From assembly GCF_963678635.1 (NCBI RefSeq), contig NC_087067.1, positions 58,696,487 through 58,756,486 of the forward strand: 60,000 nt of DNA. The letters run 5' to 3'. The notes beneath the pieces were generated by a model that was given only the letters and a program-made list of their open reading frames with translations, ran no database searches and was not told the DNA's origin. The stretch's first letter is position 1; every line of letters starts with the position of its first letter. Both the position numbers and the translations under genes were made by a program. The DNA is from Symsagittifera roscoffensis (taxonomy: Eukaryota > Xenacoelomorpha > Acoela > Convolutidae). Shown in pieces: positions 12,041-23,465 of the stretch.

Positions 12041-13635
12041 AATTTACGTTTAAAAATTCTATAAGCACGGCTAGTACTAGTGGATGATTCTGTTGATGTG
12101 GATGACTGAATTAGTGATAGAGTGTAGTCTGATGTAGGTGTGGGAGCTGGTGGGTTTGATGGTGTTGTTGTGGATGATAACTGATGACTGGTTAGGGTGT
12201 GAGGGTAGTGTAATTGTTGCTGTAGTGTTATAAAATTTTGTAGTTCGTCAGAAACTTGAAGATTATTAGTAGAATTGTTTGTGGAACGTTCAGAAATAAA
12301 TGGGGAATATGTTGGGGTTACTTGGGAAACGTGGGAAGAAGTACAGGGTGATATGGAATATGTTTGAGATTGAATAGGTCGAAAGGGAGGTTTGGAAAAT
12401 GTAGAAGGGCTGGTTTGGGAATTTGTAGAAGGCGATGGTTCGAAGTCGGCAAATTCATCGGGGGTTTATCTGTCGGAATTTGCAAATTGTGATATGGCTT
12501 GAAAAACTGTGACATCTGGGTTAGTATCAGAATTCATGCTGGATGGAGTGTTAATTTGAGGTGAATCAGGTGGCGGAAAGACAAAAAGTGGGATAATAGG
12601 GATTGGGTTTTGGAGATTGGCAGAGTGGGAGTTGGAACAGTGGAGTGATCCAATTTGTATGCTCATCGTGGGCCGAAAAAATGACTATTTTGAGATTGAA
12701 AAGTGGTGGTATGGGGCTGTTCAATTATTTGTTCATATGTGTCATCATTTTGGGAATGTTGTGTTACTATTTGTCGAATTGGGCTTTGGATATTACTGGG
12801 TCTAATGTTTGTAGGGTTTGGGATTGCTAGGTTTCGAAAATTTCGTGAAACTAATGATAATGGATGGTTGTGATGTAAGTTTGGTAATTGTGGTGCTGTA
12901 GGTAATATATTTGTATTGTTTTGCGATTCGTCATATGTATTCGGTTTTGTTGATATTTTTGTATTATAATCTTTGATTTGTGCATCTAATAATATTTTGT
13001 TTATTGATGATGAGAATATTCCAAAAAGTCCAGCAAATAGTATGCGTGCTACGCTTGCTTGTCGGTTTACTTGTTTGTGTATTGCGCATGTATTATAGAT
13101 TCCTTTTAGTAATGAAAAAAGAAATCCGATAAAATTAAACATTGCGTATAATATAGTCAATCTTTCTAAGATGTAATAGGGCCATCCTAGAAAGACAAGG
13201 ATTTCGTTTTTTAGGGTTACGAAACTAAAAATATTTATAAGTGAAACATCTTGTGGTCTATATTTTTTGCCGTTTAAGTATATGTAGTCTTTAATATCTT
13301 TAAAATATCAGCTGTAGTCTTGTGTGTAAATGTCTAAAAAGCCTGCGGCTTCTGCAAATTTTCATAAATTTTGATCTGTTGATTGTCGTTGTATAGTGTC
13401 CACTTGTGTTAGTAATTCTTGAAATTGTTGTGTACGATGTGATGTTTTATATCTGATTTAGAGTATACTCCTATCGGTTGTAGATCGATATTTGGGTTGC
13501 GGGCAATTGCTTGAATGCTTTCGGGTGAAAACTTTTTTAACGGTTGCATTAGTGTGGGGTAGGGTGTAAGTGAATAGTATTTTTCTTCGTCGGGATTTCA
13601 TTGTACTACATTGTTGCTATTTTCTTCATACATCA
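12041..13635 (-). pseudogene. Retroelement fragment: env C-terminus plus start of ORF Z
   Basis: On the minus strand this segment is collinear with about 55330-56940 of the large LTR element. It carries the last part of the Env ectodomain, then a membrane region that is open here across the point where the main copy has a break (13160-12663 includes FLFSLLKGIYNTCA and ARILFAGLFGIFSS), then ends at a TGA overlapped by ATG (ATGA), beginning the Pro/Ser/Thr-rich ORF Z (12666-12466 and onward, with a TAG near 12470). The upstream part (13200-13630) has several stops and frameshifts. No LTR or pol is attached, so it is a truncated or rearranged copy. It matters because it shows which breaks in the main copy are private to it. 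Homology is clear by residue-level comparison; the nucleotide divergence suggests a related older insertion rather than a recent duplicate. Confidence 0.85.
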
Positions 13636-14078
13636 TCCAACATGTCTCACAAACTTACGGGTTCATCTATTTCTCAATACTCCAGTGAATCCAGTGTTTT
13701 CATTAGTGAGTTTTTTATGAATTGAATTTTATCTTAAAAATAATCAAACTCAATTCTACCCAAGAATTTTGAGGCTATTTCGTTACTGCCTATCAGCTTT
13801 CTATCACTGAAATTGATTATATCCACTAAGACAACTTCCTAAATATTCTGCTGCTCGTAAGAAATATTGCACCAACGTACAAAAAAAACCAGTGTACATA
13901 AAAATCCAATATATAGTGTAGATTGAAAAATAGCATAGTGTACATAGAACCCTCAGGAAATTTTTTTCGCTGTTTCAAACCGTTCGTTTCCACTTAAAAA
14001 TTACGTTTCTTACTTCTTGGCAGTGAAACTAAAACACTTATTCTTCAATCAAAATTAGAAAATTCCAAATAGTTTTTT
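13636..14078. other. Non-coding gap between two mobile regions
   Basis: No gene seen. It lies between the retroelement fragment and the first recognisable piece of the S-U-Q-U structure. Confidence 0.5.
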
Positions 14079-14190
14079 TGGAAATGCGACGAATTTTGTA
14101 CTCGCTCAAGTTGAATCGATTTAGCAGCTAAGAAAAACGTTTCACCTCATAAATTGAAACACTTCGGAAAAAACAGAATATTGTTTTTAG

Positions 14191-14812
14191 GTTCTTTCAA
14201 TCAAGGAGATTACAGTTTTGCATTTGAAAAAAATCTTCGAGTCCATTCCATCCTATGGAGAAGATGTTGTGATTGTGAATGCATCCAAGTCATTGAAAGG
14301 AAAAAGGTTAGTTGATAATGTGACAACGACTCTCGAGGTTGTTTTGTAGAGTACAATAATTATGTCGGTACAGCTGATTCCGACAGTCAAGACGAACAAA
14401 TTTTACTGTGTTTTTACTCAAACAATTTGGAAAACGAACCCTCAAAGTTAGAGAAAAATTGAATAGTTCTAATCTGTGCGATATCATTTTTTGATAATGA
14501 TGTAAAAAAGCAACCAAAGACAGAATAAGCGAAAATTTGTTATAGTTCAGGAGGCGTATAGGATGATATAAATTTTAGAAAGTGACAGGGACAAAGTGGT
14601 TAACGGAGAAAATGACAAAGATGGAAAAAATCAAGCCATTATTCAGAAAACACCATCTTGTAACGCAATGTTGCCGGATCCTTACACTTCTTCGCGTGTT
14701 AATAGGAAGATAAGACTCAATTTTCAGTCTAAAACGAAAAGTGACTCTCCAAATGAGACCAACCAAAGATGAAAAAGTTAATCGAACTGCGGAAAATTTG
14801 ATATACAGATTC
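14191..14812 (+). pseudogene. Gene A, copy 1 (unknown family)
   Basis: An acceptor-like tttttag precedes the coding similarity. The frame opens with SIKEITVLHLKKIF and the family signature IPSYGEDVVIV, followed by a Lys-rich stretch. The 5' part lies in arm U' and the body in segment S. At the arm/segment boundary all copies have a TAG or a frame change (gttttgtagagtac). The body then shows NNYVGT and, near its end, a serine/arginine-rich stretch (SSRVNRKIRLNFQSK). It is a paralogue of gene B: the signature, the NNYVG block and the C-terminal NRK block occur in the same order. Function is unknown; I do not recognise a described family. Several stops make this copy non-functional as read. Confidence 0.6.
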
Positions 14813-15324
14813 AAAATAAGAAAATAAAAAAAAAACTGAAATTTTGAGATTTCTTCCTAGTTAGCTAATTTTTTTACCAGAAAAGAAAGAAGAACAAGTA
14901 CCGTGGAAAAATAAACGCTCCATTAAAAAATTGATGAAAAACAAGTTTGTACAATTTCTGTATTAAGTATAGGCTAAAGTCCATTCTCTGAAAAAATGTC
15001 TATCAGATGTTTTTGAACAGAAATTTTGTTCAAAACTGATCTACAATGAAATGGTTTAAATGATATTTGTACTTTATAAAATTGATATTTGTAGATAATT
15101 GCAAAAGAGGATGTTTTGAACATTTCTTAAATAAATAAGAAATGAGTCTGAAAGCTGTCACGAAAAACAAAAAAAATGAAAGTTATGATTCTTTGCGGAA
15201 GCCGAAAAGTTTGATGTGAGGTCAAAAACTTGGATTTTACAAAACAAATAACTAGAAAAATCATTCAATTTTTGGAACATCAACAAAAAAAACTCAAAAA
15301 ATTACTACCGATAAATTTATTATC

Positions 15325-15345
15325 TATAAATAAAGTTTATTTATA
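15325..15345. repeat. Perfect 10-bp inverted repeat in segment S
   Basis: Arms tataaataaa and tttatttata surround a single g. The same motif is at 19601-19621 and 24033-24053, and a decayed form lies in the inverted S near 29625-29650. Conservation in all S copies reflects common descent; a role such as a replication or termination site is only a possibility. Confidence 0.7.
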
Positions 15346-15460
15346 AGTCAGTCACAGAAAAAAATTTGATCAAATCTGATAGCCATAAAGAAATCAATGA
15401 AAAGAAACCTGATATGAAGAAAACGCCAAAACATCAACAAAAAAATTAGACAAAATTTTT

Positions 15461-15627
15461 TTTGTACTCTGCAAAACAACCTCGTGAGTCGTTTTCACAT
15501 GATCAAATAACCATTTTCCGTTCAATGACTAGGAAGCATTCACAATCACAACCTTTTCTCCATAGGATGGAATGGACTCTAAGACTTTTTTCAAATGCCT
15601 AACTGTAATCTCCCTGATTGAAACAAC
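15461..15627 (-). pseudogene. Gene A 5' segment, inverted copy
   Basis: On the minus strand this repeats the first part of gene A (signature region GEDVVIV) in the opposite arm, ending at the inner boundary with S. The boundary codon here is CAG where the plus-strand copies have TAG. It has no body of its own; if S were inverted, the gene A body would join this end instead. Confidence 0.65.
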
Positions 15628-15890
15628 CTAAGTAAAACATTCTGTTTCTTCCAAGTTGTTTCAAATTATGAGGAGAAACATTTTTCTTATCTGCTAAATC
15701 GGTTCAACTTGAGCGAGTACAAAATTTTTCACTTTTCCAAAGAAAGTAGTTTAGAGCAACGAGAAGTCATGCCCATTTTCGGAGAGAGGTCAACCTGTCA
15801 AAGCCGCGTGATTAGGTTACTCAATTTGTTTTTTCTCGGTGACGTAATAAAGATCTTATCAGATTAACTTTTCCACTTGAGGTAATTTTT

Positions 15891-16091
15891 GGATCAGTAT
15901 GTGACGGGACAAATTGGATACTTATTGCGAGAAAAGGTGATCAATTCTATTTTGGAGATTCCTCAGGAAAAAAGGTTGACCATTACAAAAACTTTCATTT
16001 CAATAAACTTTTAACACATCTGATAGATAAAAACCTTCAGAAAATGGACTTATGCGGACTCTATTGTATTTATTTTGTCTATACTCTATAA
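15891..16091 (+). pseudogene. Adenain-like cysteine protease fragment, Q copy 1
   Basis: This 66-codon fragment reads GTNWILIARKGDQFYFGDSSG and, near the end, LQKMDLCGLYCIYFVYTL before TAA. The arrangement (NW block, FGDSSG block, then Q-x4-C-G-x-Y-C) matches the C-terminal half of adenain/Ulp1-fold proteases, which Polintons, adintoviruses and virophages use to mature capsid proteins. In that family the first block normally carries the catalytic His before Trp; here the residue is Asn. The Gln and Cys of the active site are present. The N-terminal half is missing and the terminal TAA is a nonsense change, as copy 3 reads through. Gene B converges on it from the right. Confidence 0.55.
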
Positions 16092-16269
16092 TCAAATTGT
16101 AAAAATTTTGTTGTTGATGATTATGATTTTATGCGTTTTTTTTCACAGTACTTGTAATTCACTCTTTTTCACCACAATAATTTACAAACAGTTAACAAAA
16201 AAAAATCCTTTTTTTGAGTCTGAGCAACCTCAAAAAATATGCTTCCTTTTCCCTTTTTTAGCTTGACGG

Positions 16270-16899
16270 TGAATATCCACCTTTTCTACATCCGATAACA
16301 GAAGATGCGATCTTTACAACGTCTCAATCGGTTGTCAGTTTCCTTTTATAGCGAAGAGTCGAACTTTCTCTTTCTATTTACACCCAGAGAAGTGAAAAGA
16401 ATAGGGGACATAGCATTCGAAGACGGAATTTTTCTTTTTTTTCTATATCACTTGTCTCTTTCTCGCTTTCTCTGGGAATCACTCTATCAAAGTCGTTTTC
16501 TAAAGTCCAAATCAACTCCAACTCCTCCTGAGCCATTACAAGTCCTAACTGGTTTTCCATTATTGATCGCTTACATACATTATAATTACAAAAATGATGA
16601 AGCACACTTTGTGGAATTGTTGTAATATCCATATTTTCTCCAACATTGAGGGATCGTTTTTTATTTTTATTCCAATAAAAGTCAACTTCTACTTGCTCTT
16701 CGTGAATATCCGAATCCACTGTACCGACATAATTATGTTCTCTTTAAAAAGAACCTCTGAAATAGTTGCCACATCACGGACCCCCTTCTCCTTTCCTTGT
16801 TTCGAAAGCTTTTACAATCACAACATCTTCTCCATATGATTGAATGTACGTCAATATTTTTCTCCAATCACAAACTGTTATCTCTTTGATCGTCATAAT
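16270..16899 (-). pseudogene. Gene B, copy 1 (unknown family)
   Basis: This copy lies in arm U'. It is preceded by a T-rich acceptor-like site (ttttttcttag, ending at 16900). Its longest open stretch is 16719-16378, with VDFYWNKNKKRSLNV, HHFCNYNVCKR and LVMAQEELELIW blocks. The N-terminal signature VVIV region is upstream but interrupted. It is a paralogue of gene A. Its 3' end converges on the protease in Q. Function is not recognised. Confidence 0.6.
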
Positions 16900-17619
16900 C
16901 TAAGAAAAAACTTCCAGTTCGCATTCTTAACCGTTCAAATTGTGAGATTGAAAACTTGTGATCTAATTGCAGGATTCAACTGGAAAGAGTAGAAAACCTT
17001 GCCAGCAACTTTTTAAGTGATTTTCCTTAATTTTCCGTAAGCGCACGGGTCCGAATCCAAAAAAGTTAATTTTTACAAACACTACTGGGAAATGAGCTTT
17101 TTCATGAAGAAAAAGTGCTCAACTTTCACTGCGAAGCAGTCGAAGCCGGGATTTTTGCGTAGAATAAAAATAAATAAAAACAATTGGAAAATAAATTTAA
17201 AAAAAAACTCGAAACGGTCTATATACAATATGAGTTTTTAATTGTGAAATAAAACTGAAACCTCATTTTGTTTCAGCCCACAAATCACTATTTTTGATTT
17301 ATTATGTGTACTTCTACTAAATTGGTAGGAAAAGGAAAAAAAGTTCCCTGAACACTTCAGTAGCAAAAAAAATTTCAACCTTAGATAACAGAAAAAGAAA
17401 AGTTGATTGAAAAAATCTTACTTGATGAAAAGACTGGAACCACTGAAAAAATGAGAGATGGACGAACAAGCAAGAGGGTTTGAAGTTTAAGTGAGATATT
17501 GGATGTTGAAGGCAGGATCGATTGATAAATTAAGCTGTGTAAGGTAGCAAAGAAATTGTTAGCAAGATAATGAAATAAGACTCCACTGCAAAACGGTAAT
17601 CAACAATTTTAATAGAAGA
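16900..17619. promoter_or_regulatory. Arm U' spacer between C and B, with hairpin
   Basis: No gene. It contains a conserved phrase (gtaagcgcacgggtccgaa at about 17038) and, near 17123, a decayed form of the ctttcactgc hairpin that is perfect in the arm copy at 21261-21283. The phrase also occurs at about 21355, 25755 and 27938, always between C and B. Confidence 0.5.
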
Positions 17620-17850
17620 CTAACAGGTTTTCACTTTACAGGAAAGTAGAATATGGAAAACGCAAGGATAGTACAACTGCAAGGAAAAATCTTTGAGAAC
17701 AGAGTGTAAAAAAATCCAATAAAAATAGCTCGAAAAGATTGAATGAGAGATATTAAAACAACAATGAGAGATAATAAAACTGAATCTGAGCTGTGATAAG
17801 GATTGATCAAGAAAAACTTCTATTGGTTCACTCAATTGAATTTCTTTCAT
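17620..17850 (-). CDS. ORF C, copy 1 (hydrophobic 76-aa product)
   Basis: The ORF starts MKEIQLSEPIEVFLDQSLSQL and continues with a Phe/Ser/Cys-rich hydrophobic stretch. Equivalent ORFs start at 24946 (+) and 28742 (-), while 20504 (+) has internal stops. The first 25 residues are well conserved among copies. The end (LSCKVKT) coincides with a possible 5' splice site (ctgtaaagtg), so C could be a 5' exon spliced toward the acceptor in front of B; this is speculation. No family recognised. Confidence 0.4.
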   Translation of the reverse strand: MKEIQLSEPIEVFLDQSLSQLRFSFIISHCCFNISHSIFSSYFYWIFLHSVLKDFSLQLYYPCVFHILLSCKVKTC

Positions 17851-18456
17851 TGGCTACTAAAAAGTTTAGGAAAACAATGAAGCTGAAAATTTTAAATTTC
17901 GATAGATTAAAGAAAGATGTTTAATTATCAAGGATAGTTTTCTTTCAGGCGGCTTAGGGATTTATCTTAGATTGAAAACCATTAACTCGGGAAAATACAT
18001 AAAGTTTCTTCAGTTCAATTCCCGATAAGCTGATAATCTGCAGCGAGACCCAAATCAATTACGATAAATTACTTCAAGTGAAAAAAGTTATCTGATAAGA
18101 TTTCATTCCCCCTCCATGATGTCATGAAGTTATCCACTTAATTAACAATTGAGCAAAATGTCGCCAATGAGTCCGGTCATGTACCCCCAAAAATTAACTC
18201 AGGTGAAAAAATTGATCTGATAAGATCTTTATTACGTCACCGAGAAAAAAACAGATTGAGCTAAATGAGTAACATATTCACGCGACTTTGACAGGTTGAC
18301 CTCTCTCCGAAAATAGGCATGACCTCTTGTTGCTCTATTTTACTTTTTTTTAGGAAGTGACAAATTTTGTACTCCCTCAAGTTGAATCAATTTATCAACT
18401 AGAAAAACGTTTCACCTCATAAATTGAAACAATTCGGAAGAAACAGGATGTTTTTC
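17851..18456. promoter_or_regulatory. Arm U' divergent intergenic region between A and C
   Basis: About 600 bp separate the starts of A and C, which point away from each other in every arm. Conserved phrases include gatctttattacgtcaccg (18220 region), ccacttaattaacaattgag and gacaggttgacctctctccg. As the only sequence between divergent genes it is the likely shared promoter region. No core element can be assigned with confidence. Confidence 0.4.
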
Positions 18457-18460
18457 TTAG

Positions 18461-19077
18461 GTTCTTTCAATCAAGGAGATTACAGTTTTGCATTTGAAAA
18501 AAAATCTTCGAGTCCATTTCATCCTATGGAGAAGATGTTGTGATTGTGGATGCATCCAAGTCATTGAAAGGAAAAAAGTTAGTTGATAATAAGAAAACGA
18601 CTCTCGAGGTTGTTTTGTAGAGTACAATAATTATGTCGGTACAGCTGATTCCGACAGTCAAGACGAACAAATTTTACTGTATTTTCACTCAAACAATTTG
18701 GAAAACGAACCCTCAAATTTGAGAAAATATGGATAGGGCTAATCTGTACGATATCATTTTTTGATAATGATGTAAAAAAGCAACCAAAGACAGAATAAGC
18801 GAGAATTTGTTATGGTTCAGGAGGCGTATGGGATGATATAGAATTTAGAAAGTGACAGGGACAGAGTAGTTAACGGAGAAAATGACAAAGATGGAAAAAA
18901 TCAAGCCATTATTCAGAAAACACTATCTTGAAACGCAATGTTGCCGGATCCTTTCACTTCTTCGCGTGTTAATAGGAAGATAAGACTCAATTTTCAGTCT
19001 AAAACGAAAAGTGACGCTCCAAATGAGACCAACCAAAGATGAAAAAGTTAATCGAACTGCGGAAAATTTAATTTACA
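18461..19077 (+). pseudogene. Gene A, copy 2
   Basis: Same organisation as copy 1: acceptor-like ttttcttag, SIKEITV and GEDVVIV region in the arm, then the body in S. The arm/S boundary at about 18628 again carries TAG. Stops and frameshifts occur in the body. Best full-length comparison partner for 14191-14812 and 22856-23465. Confidence 0.58.
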
Positions 19078-19738
19078 CATTCAGAATAAGAAAAAAAAGA
19101 GGAACCTGAAATTTTGAAATTTCCTAATAAGACAAAACAGCTAATTTTTTTAGTAGAAAAGAAAGAATAACAAGTACAGTGGAAAAATAAACGCTCAATT
19201 AAAAAAAAATGATGAAAAACAAGTTTGTACAGTTTCTGTATTAAGTATAGGCTAAAGTCCATTCTCTGCAAAAATGTCTATCAGATGTTTTTGAACAGAA
19301 ATTTTGTTCAAAACTGATCTACCTTGAAATGGTTTAAATGATATTTGTACATTGTAAAATTGATATTTGTAGATAATTATAAAAAAGGATGTTTTGAACA
19401 ATTCTTAAAAAAATAAGAAATGAGTCTGAAAGGTGTCATAAAAAACAAAAAAATGAAAGTTATGATTCTTTGCGGAAGCCGAAACGTTTGATGTGAGGTC
19501 GAAAACTTGGATTTTACTCAACAAGTAACTAGAAAAATCATTCAAATTTTGGAACATCAACAAAAAAACTCAAAAAAATACGACCGATAAACCTATTATC
19601 TATAAATAAAGTTTATTTATAACTCAGTCACGAAAAAATTTTTCATCAAATCTGATAACCAGAAAAAATCAATGAAAAGAAAGCTGAAATGAAGAAAACG
19701 CCGAAACATCAACAAAAAATTCGGTCAAAAAAAACTTT

Positions 19739-19905
19739 TGTACTCTGCAAAACAACCTCGGGAGTCATTTTCACCTTATCAAGTAACCATTATCCTTTCA
19801 ATGACTTGGAAGCATTCACAATCACAACATCTTCTCCATAGGATGGAATGGACTCGAAGATTTTTTTTTTCAAATGCAAACTGTAATCTCCTTGATTGAA
19901 ATAAA
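19739..19905 (-). pseudogene. Gene A 5' segment, inverted copy 2
   Basis: Minus-strand partner of the 5' part of copy 2, at the start of the next U arm. It ends at an acceptor-like site (ctaag at 19906-19910 on the plus strand). Confidence 0.6.
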
Positions 19906-20503
19906 CTAAGAAGAACATTCTGTTTCTTCCGAATTACTTCAATTTATGAGGTGAAACAATTTTCTTATCTGCTGAATCGATTCAACTTGAGCGAGTACAA
20001 AATTTGTCAGTTTTCCAAAGAAAGTAGTATAGAGCACCAAGAAGTCATGCCTATTTTTGCAGAGAGGTCAACCTGTCAAAGTCGCGTTAATATGTTACTC
20101 AATTAGTTCAATCTGTTTTTTCTCGGTGACGTAATAAAGATCTTATCAGATTAATTTTTTCACATGAGTTAGTTTTTGGGGGTACATGACAGGACTCATT
20201 GGCGACATTTTGCTCAATTGTTAATTAAGTGGATAACTTTATGACATTGCTGAGGGGGAATGAAATCTTATCAGATAACTTTTTTCACTTGAAATAATTT
20301 AGCGTAATTGATTTGGGTCTCGCTGAAAATTTTCAGCTTATTGGGAATTGAGCTGAAGTAACTTATCTATTTTTCCGAGTTAGTGGTTTTCAATCTAAGA
20401 TAAATCCCCTGAAAGTTAACTACCCTTGATTAAACATTTTTCTATATTCTATTGAAATTTAAAAATTTCAGCTTCATTGTTTTCCTAAACTTTGAAGTAG
20501 CCA

Positions 20504-20730
20504 ATGAAAGAAATTCAATTGAGTGAACCAATAGAAGTTTTTCTTGATCAATCCTTATCACAGCTCAGATTCAGTTTTATTATCTCTCATTGTTGCTTTA
20601 ATATCTCTCATTCATTCATTCCGAGCAACTTTTAACCTATTTTTTCCCACTCTGCTCTCAAAGATTTTTCCTTAAAGTTGTAATATCCTTGAAGTTTTCC
20701 ACATTCTACTTTCCTGTCAAGTCACAACCT
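20504..20730 (+). pseudogene. ORF C, copy 2 (interrupted)
   Basis: The N-terminus is as in copy 1 (EIQLSEPIEVFLDQSLSQL), but in-frame stops follow in the second half. It sits at the mirror position of copy 1 about the centre near 19.18 kb. Confidence 0.5.
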
Positions 20731-21260
20731 ATTAGTCTTCTATTAAAATTAGTTGATTACCGTTTTGCATTGGATTCTTATTTCATTATCTTGCTAACAA
20801 TTTTTTTGCTACCTTACACAGCATAATTTATCAATCGATCCTGCCTCCAACATCCAATATCTCACTCAAATTTCAAACCCTCTTGCTTGTTCGTCCATCT
20901 CTCAACTTTCAGTGATTCCAGTCTTTTCATCCAGTAAGATTTCGTTCAATTAGGTTTTCATTTTCTGTCATTTAAGATTGAAATTTTTTTCCTATTGAGG
21001 AGTTCAGGGAACATCTTCTTTCTTTTCCTATCAATGACCTGAATTCCACCCTACGTTCTTTAACCAAGTAATTTTCTGATCGTTAGAAGAAATACAAATA
21101 ATAAATCAAAAATATTGATTTGTGAGCTGAAAAAAATGAGGTTTTAGTTTTATTTCATAATTAAAAACCCATATATTGTATATAGACCCTTCCGAGTTTT
21201 TTTTTCAAAAAATTTCCCCGATTTTTTTTATTTATTTTTTACTCTACGCAAAAATCCCGG

Positions 21261-21283
21261 CTTTCACTGCATAGCAGTGAAAG
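21261..21283. terminator. Perfect 10-bp hairpin (arm U)
   Basis: Arms ctttcactgc and gcagtgaaag with loop ata. Imperfect versions are at 25657-25679, near 17123 and near 28025, so every full arm has one between C and B. A role in transcript ending or processing is inference; only the inverted repeat is seen. Confidence 0.5.
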
Positions 21284-21514
21284 TAGAGCACTTTTCCTTC
21301 AAAAAAATCGCTTAATTCCCACTAGTTTTTGAGAAAAATGACTTTTTTGTATTCGGACTCGTGCGCTTAAGGAAAATTGAGAAAAAAAACACTTAAAAAA
21401 TTTGATGGCAATATTTTCTACTCTTTTCAGTTGAATCCTGCAATTAGATCAGAAGTTTTTCAATCTCACAACTTGAATGATTAAGAATGCGAACTGGAAT
21501 TTTTTTTTTCTTAG

Positions 21515-22133
21515 ATTATGTCGATCAACGAGATAACAGTTTGTGATTAGAAAAAAATATTCATGTACATTCCATCATATGGAGAAGATGTTGTGATTGT
21601 AAAGACTTCGAAACAAGGAAAGGAGAATGGGATGTCCGTGATGTGGTAACTATTCCAGAGGTTCTTTTTAAAGAGTACAATAATTATGGCGGTAGAGTGG
21701 ATTCGGATTTTCACGATGAGCAAGTAGAAGTTAAAGTAGAAGTGGAACAATAATAAAAAACGATCCCTCATTGTTAGAGAATTTATGGATATTACAACCA
21801 TTCCACAAAGTGTGCGTCATCATTTTTGTAATTATGATGTATATAAGTGACCAATGACGGAAAACCGGTTAGAATTTGTAATGGCTCAGGAGGAGTTGGA
21901 GTTGATTGTGTATTTAGAAAATGACTGGGATAGAGTGATTCCCAGAGAAAGCGGGAAAGAGACAAGTGGTGTAAAAAAAACGAAAAAAAAAAAACTTCAT
22001 CTTCGATTGTGATGTCCCCTATTCTTTTCACTTCTCCGGGTGTAAATAGAAAGAGAAAGTCCGATTGAGACGTTGGAGAGAAGGCATCTTCTGTTATCGA
22101 ATGGAGAAAAGGTGAATATTCACAGTCAAGCAA
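21515..22133 (+). pseudogene. Gene B, copy 2
   Basis: Follows ttttttttcttag. It reads MSINEITVCD, a stop, then the IPSYGEDVVIV signature, and contains HHFCNYDVYK and FVMAQEELELI blocks followed by SPGVNRKRKSD. Frame changes occur near 21640, 21730 and 21985. It ends shortly before the hairpin that opens Q copy 2. Confidence 0.6.
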
Positions 22134-22240
22134 AAACAGTGAAAAGGAAGCATATTTTTCAGGTTGCTCAGACTCAAAAAAATGAACTTTTGTGTTAACT
22201 GTTTGTAAAATATTGTTGTGAAAAAGAGTGAATTACATAA

Positions 22241-22402
22241 TTTGTCCCGTCACATACTCATCCAGATTAACAAAATTTAGGCATATGACAAATCATCATG
22301 CCCGCACAACGACTCCAGGGCCTTCGGTCCTGGAGGCACTAACATGATGAATTTTTATAGGCATAAATTTCGTTAATCTGGATGAGTACGTGACGGGACA
22401 AA
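22241..22402. repeat. 162-bp near-perfect palindrome, Q copy 2
   Basis: The outer arms tttgtcccgtcacatactca and its complement run inward through catccagattaac and tcatcatg to a central stem ctccagg/cctggag. An equivalent palindrome is at 26657-26818. The outer arm includes the beginning of the protease coding strand and its mirror image, so it lies exactly at the U/Q junction. Q copy 1 lacks it. Confidence 0.88.
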
Positions 22403-22643
22403 CAGGATACATATTGCGAGAAAAGGTGGTCAATTCTATTTTGGAGATTCTTTAGGAAAAAAGGTTGACCATTAAAAAAACTTTCATTTCAATAAACCTT
22501 TAACACATCTGATAGATAAAAACGTTCAAAAAATGGACTTATGCGGACTCTATTTTATTTATTTTGCCTATACTCTATACTCAAATTGTAAACATTTTGT
22601 TGTTGATGATTATTATTTTATGCGTTTTTTTTTCACAGCACTT
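22386..22643 (+). pseudogene. Adenain-like protease fragment, Q copy 2
   Basis: Same fragment as 15891-16091. It has GQFYFGDSLGKKVDH, then a nonsense TAA near 22471, then the intact MDLCGLYCIYFAYTL block and a tail resembling copy 3. Trp of the first block is replaced by Arg (GTNRIHIA). It is adjacent to a deleted U' arm, so no convergent B follows. Confidence 0.5.
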
Positions 22644-22855
22644 GAAATTCACTCTTTTTCACAACAATATTTTTCACTACTTTGACAGGTTAACCTCTCT
22701 CCGAAAATAGTCATGACCTCTTGTTGCTCTATACTACTTTTTTTTGGAAAAGTGACAAATTTGTACTGTTTCAAGTTGAATCGATTTATCAGCTAAAAAA
22801 AACGTTTCACCTCATAAATTCAAACAATTCGGAAGAAACAGGATGTTTTTCTTAG

Positions 22856-23465
22856 GTTCTTTCAATCAAGGAGATTACAGTTTTGCATTTGAAAAAAATC
22901 TTCGCGTCCATTCCATCCTATGGAGAAGATGTTGTGATTGTGAATGCATCCAAGTCATTGAAAGGAAAATGATTAATTGATAATGTGACACTGACTCTCG
23001 AGGTTGTTTTGTAGAGTACAAAAATTATGTCGGTACAGCTGATTCCGATAGTCAAGACGAACAAGTTTTACTAAATTTTTACTCAAGCAATTAGAAAAAC
23101 AAACCCTCAAAGTTAGAGAAAATATGGATAGTTCTAATCTGTACGATTTCATCTTTTGATAATGATGTAAAAAAGCAACCAAAGACAGAATAAGCGAGAG
23201 TTTCTTAAGGTTCAGGAGGCGTATGGGATGATATAGAGTTTAGAAAGTGACAGGGAGAGTGGTGAACGGAGAAAATGACAAAGATGGAACAAATCAAGTC
23301 ATTACTCAGAAAACACCATCTTGTAAAGCAATGTTGCCGGGTCTCTTCATTTCTTCGCGTTTAATAGGAAGATAAAACTCAGTTTTCAGTCTGAAACGAA
23401 AACAGACGCCCCAAATGAGACCAACCAAAGATCAAAAATTTAAGGGAACTGCGGAAAATTTGATA
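22856..23465 (+). pseudogene. Gene A, copy 3
   Basis: Begins after tttttcttag in a U' arm that has lost B and C (deletion joint near 22675). The layout is as in copies 1 and 2, with the body in S copy 3. It contains the same boundary stop and additional frame changes. Confidence 0.55.

Noticed and set aside
12603-12830. Plus-strand ORFs of 62-75 codons with hydrophobic segments
   Set aside because: Antisense to the env tail and ORF Z fragment, which explains the sequence better.
21261-21283. Bacterial rho-independent terminator
   Set aside because: Hairpin is real, but the window is eukaryotic; it is listed only as a hairpin with possible RNA-end function.
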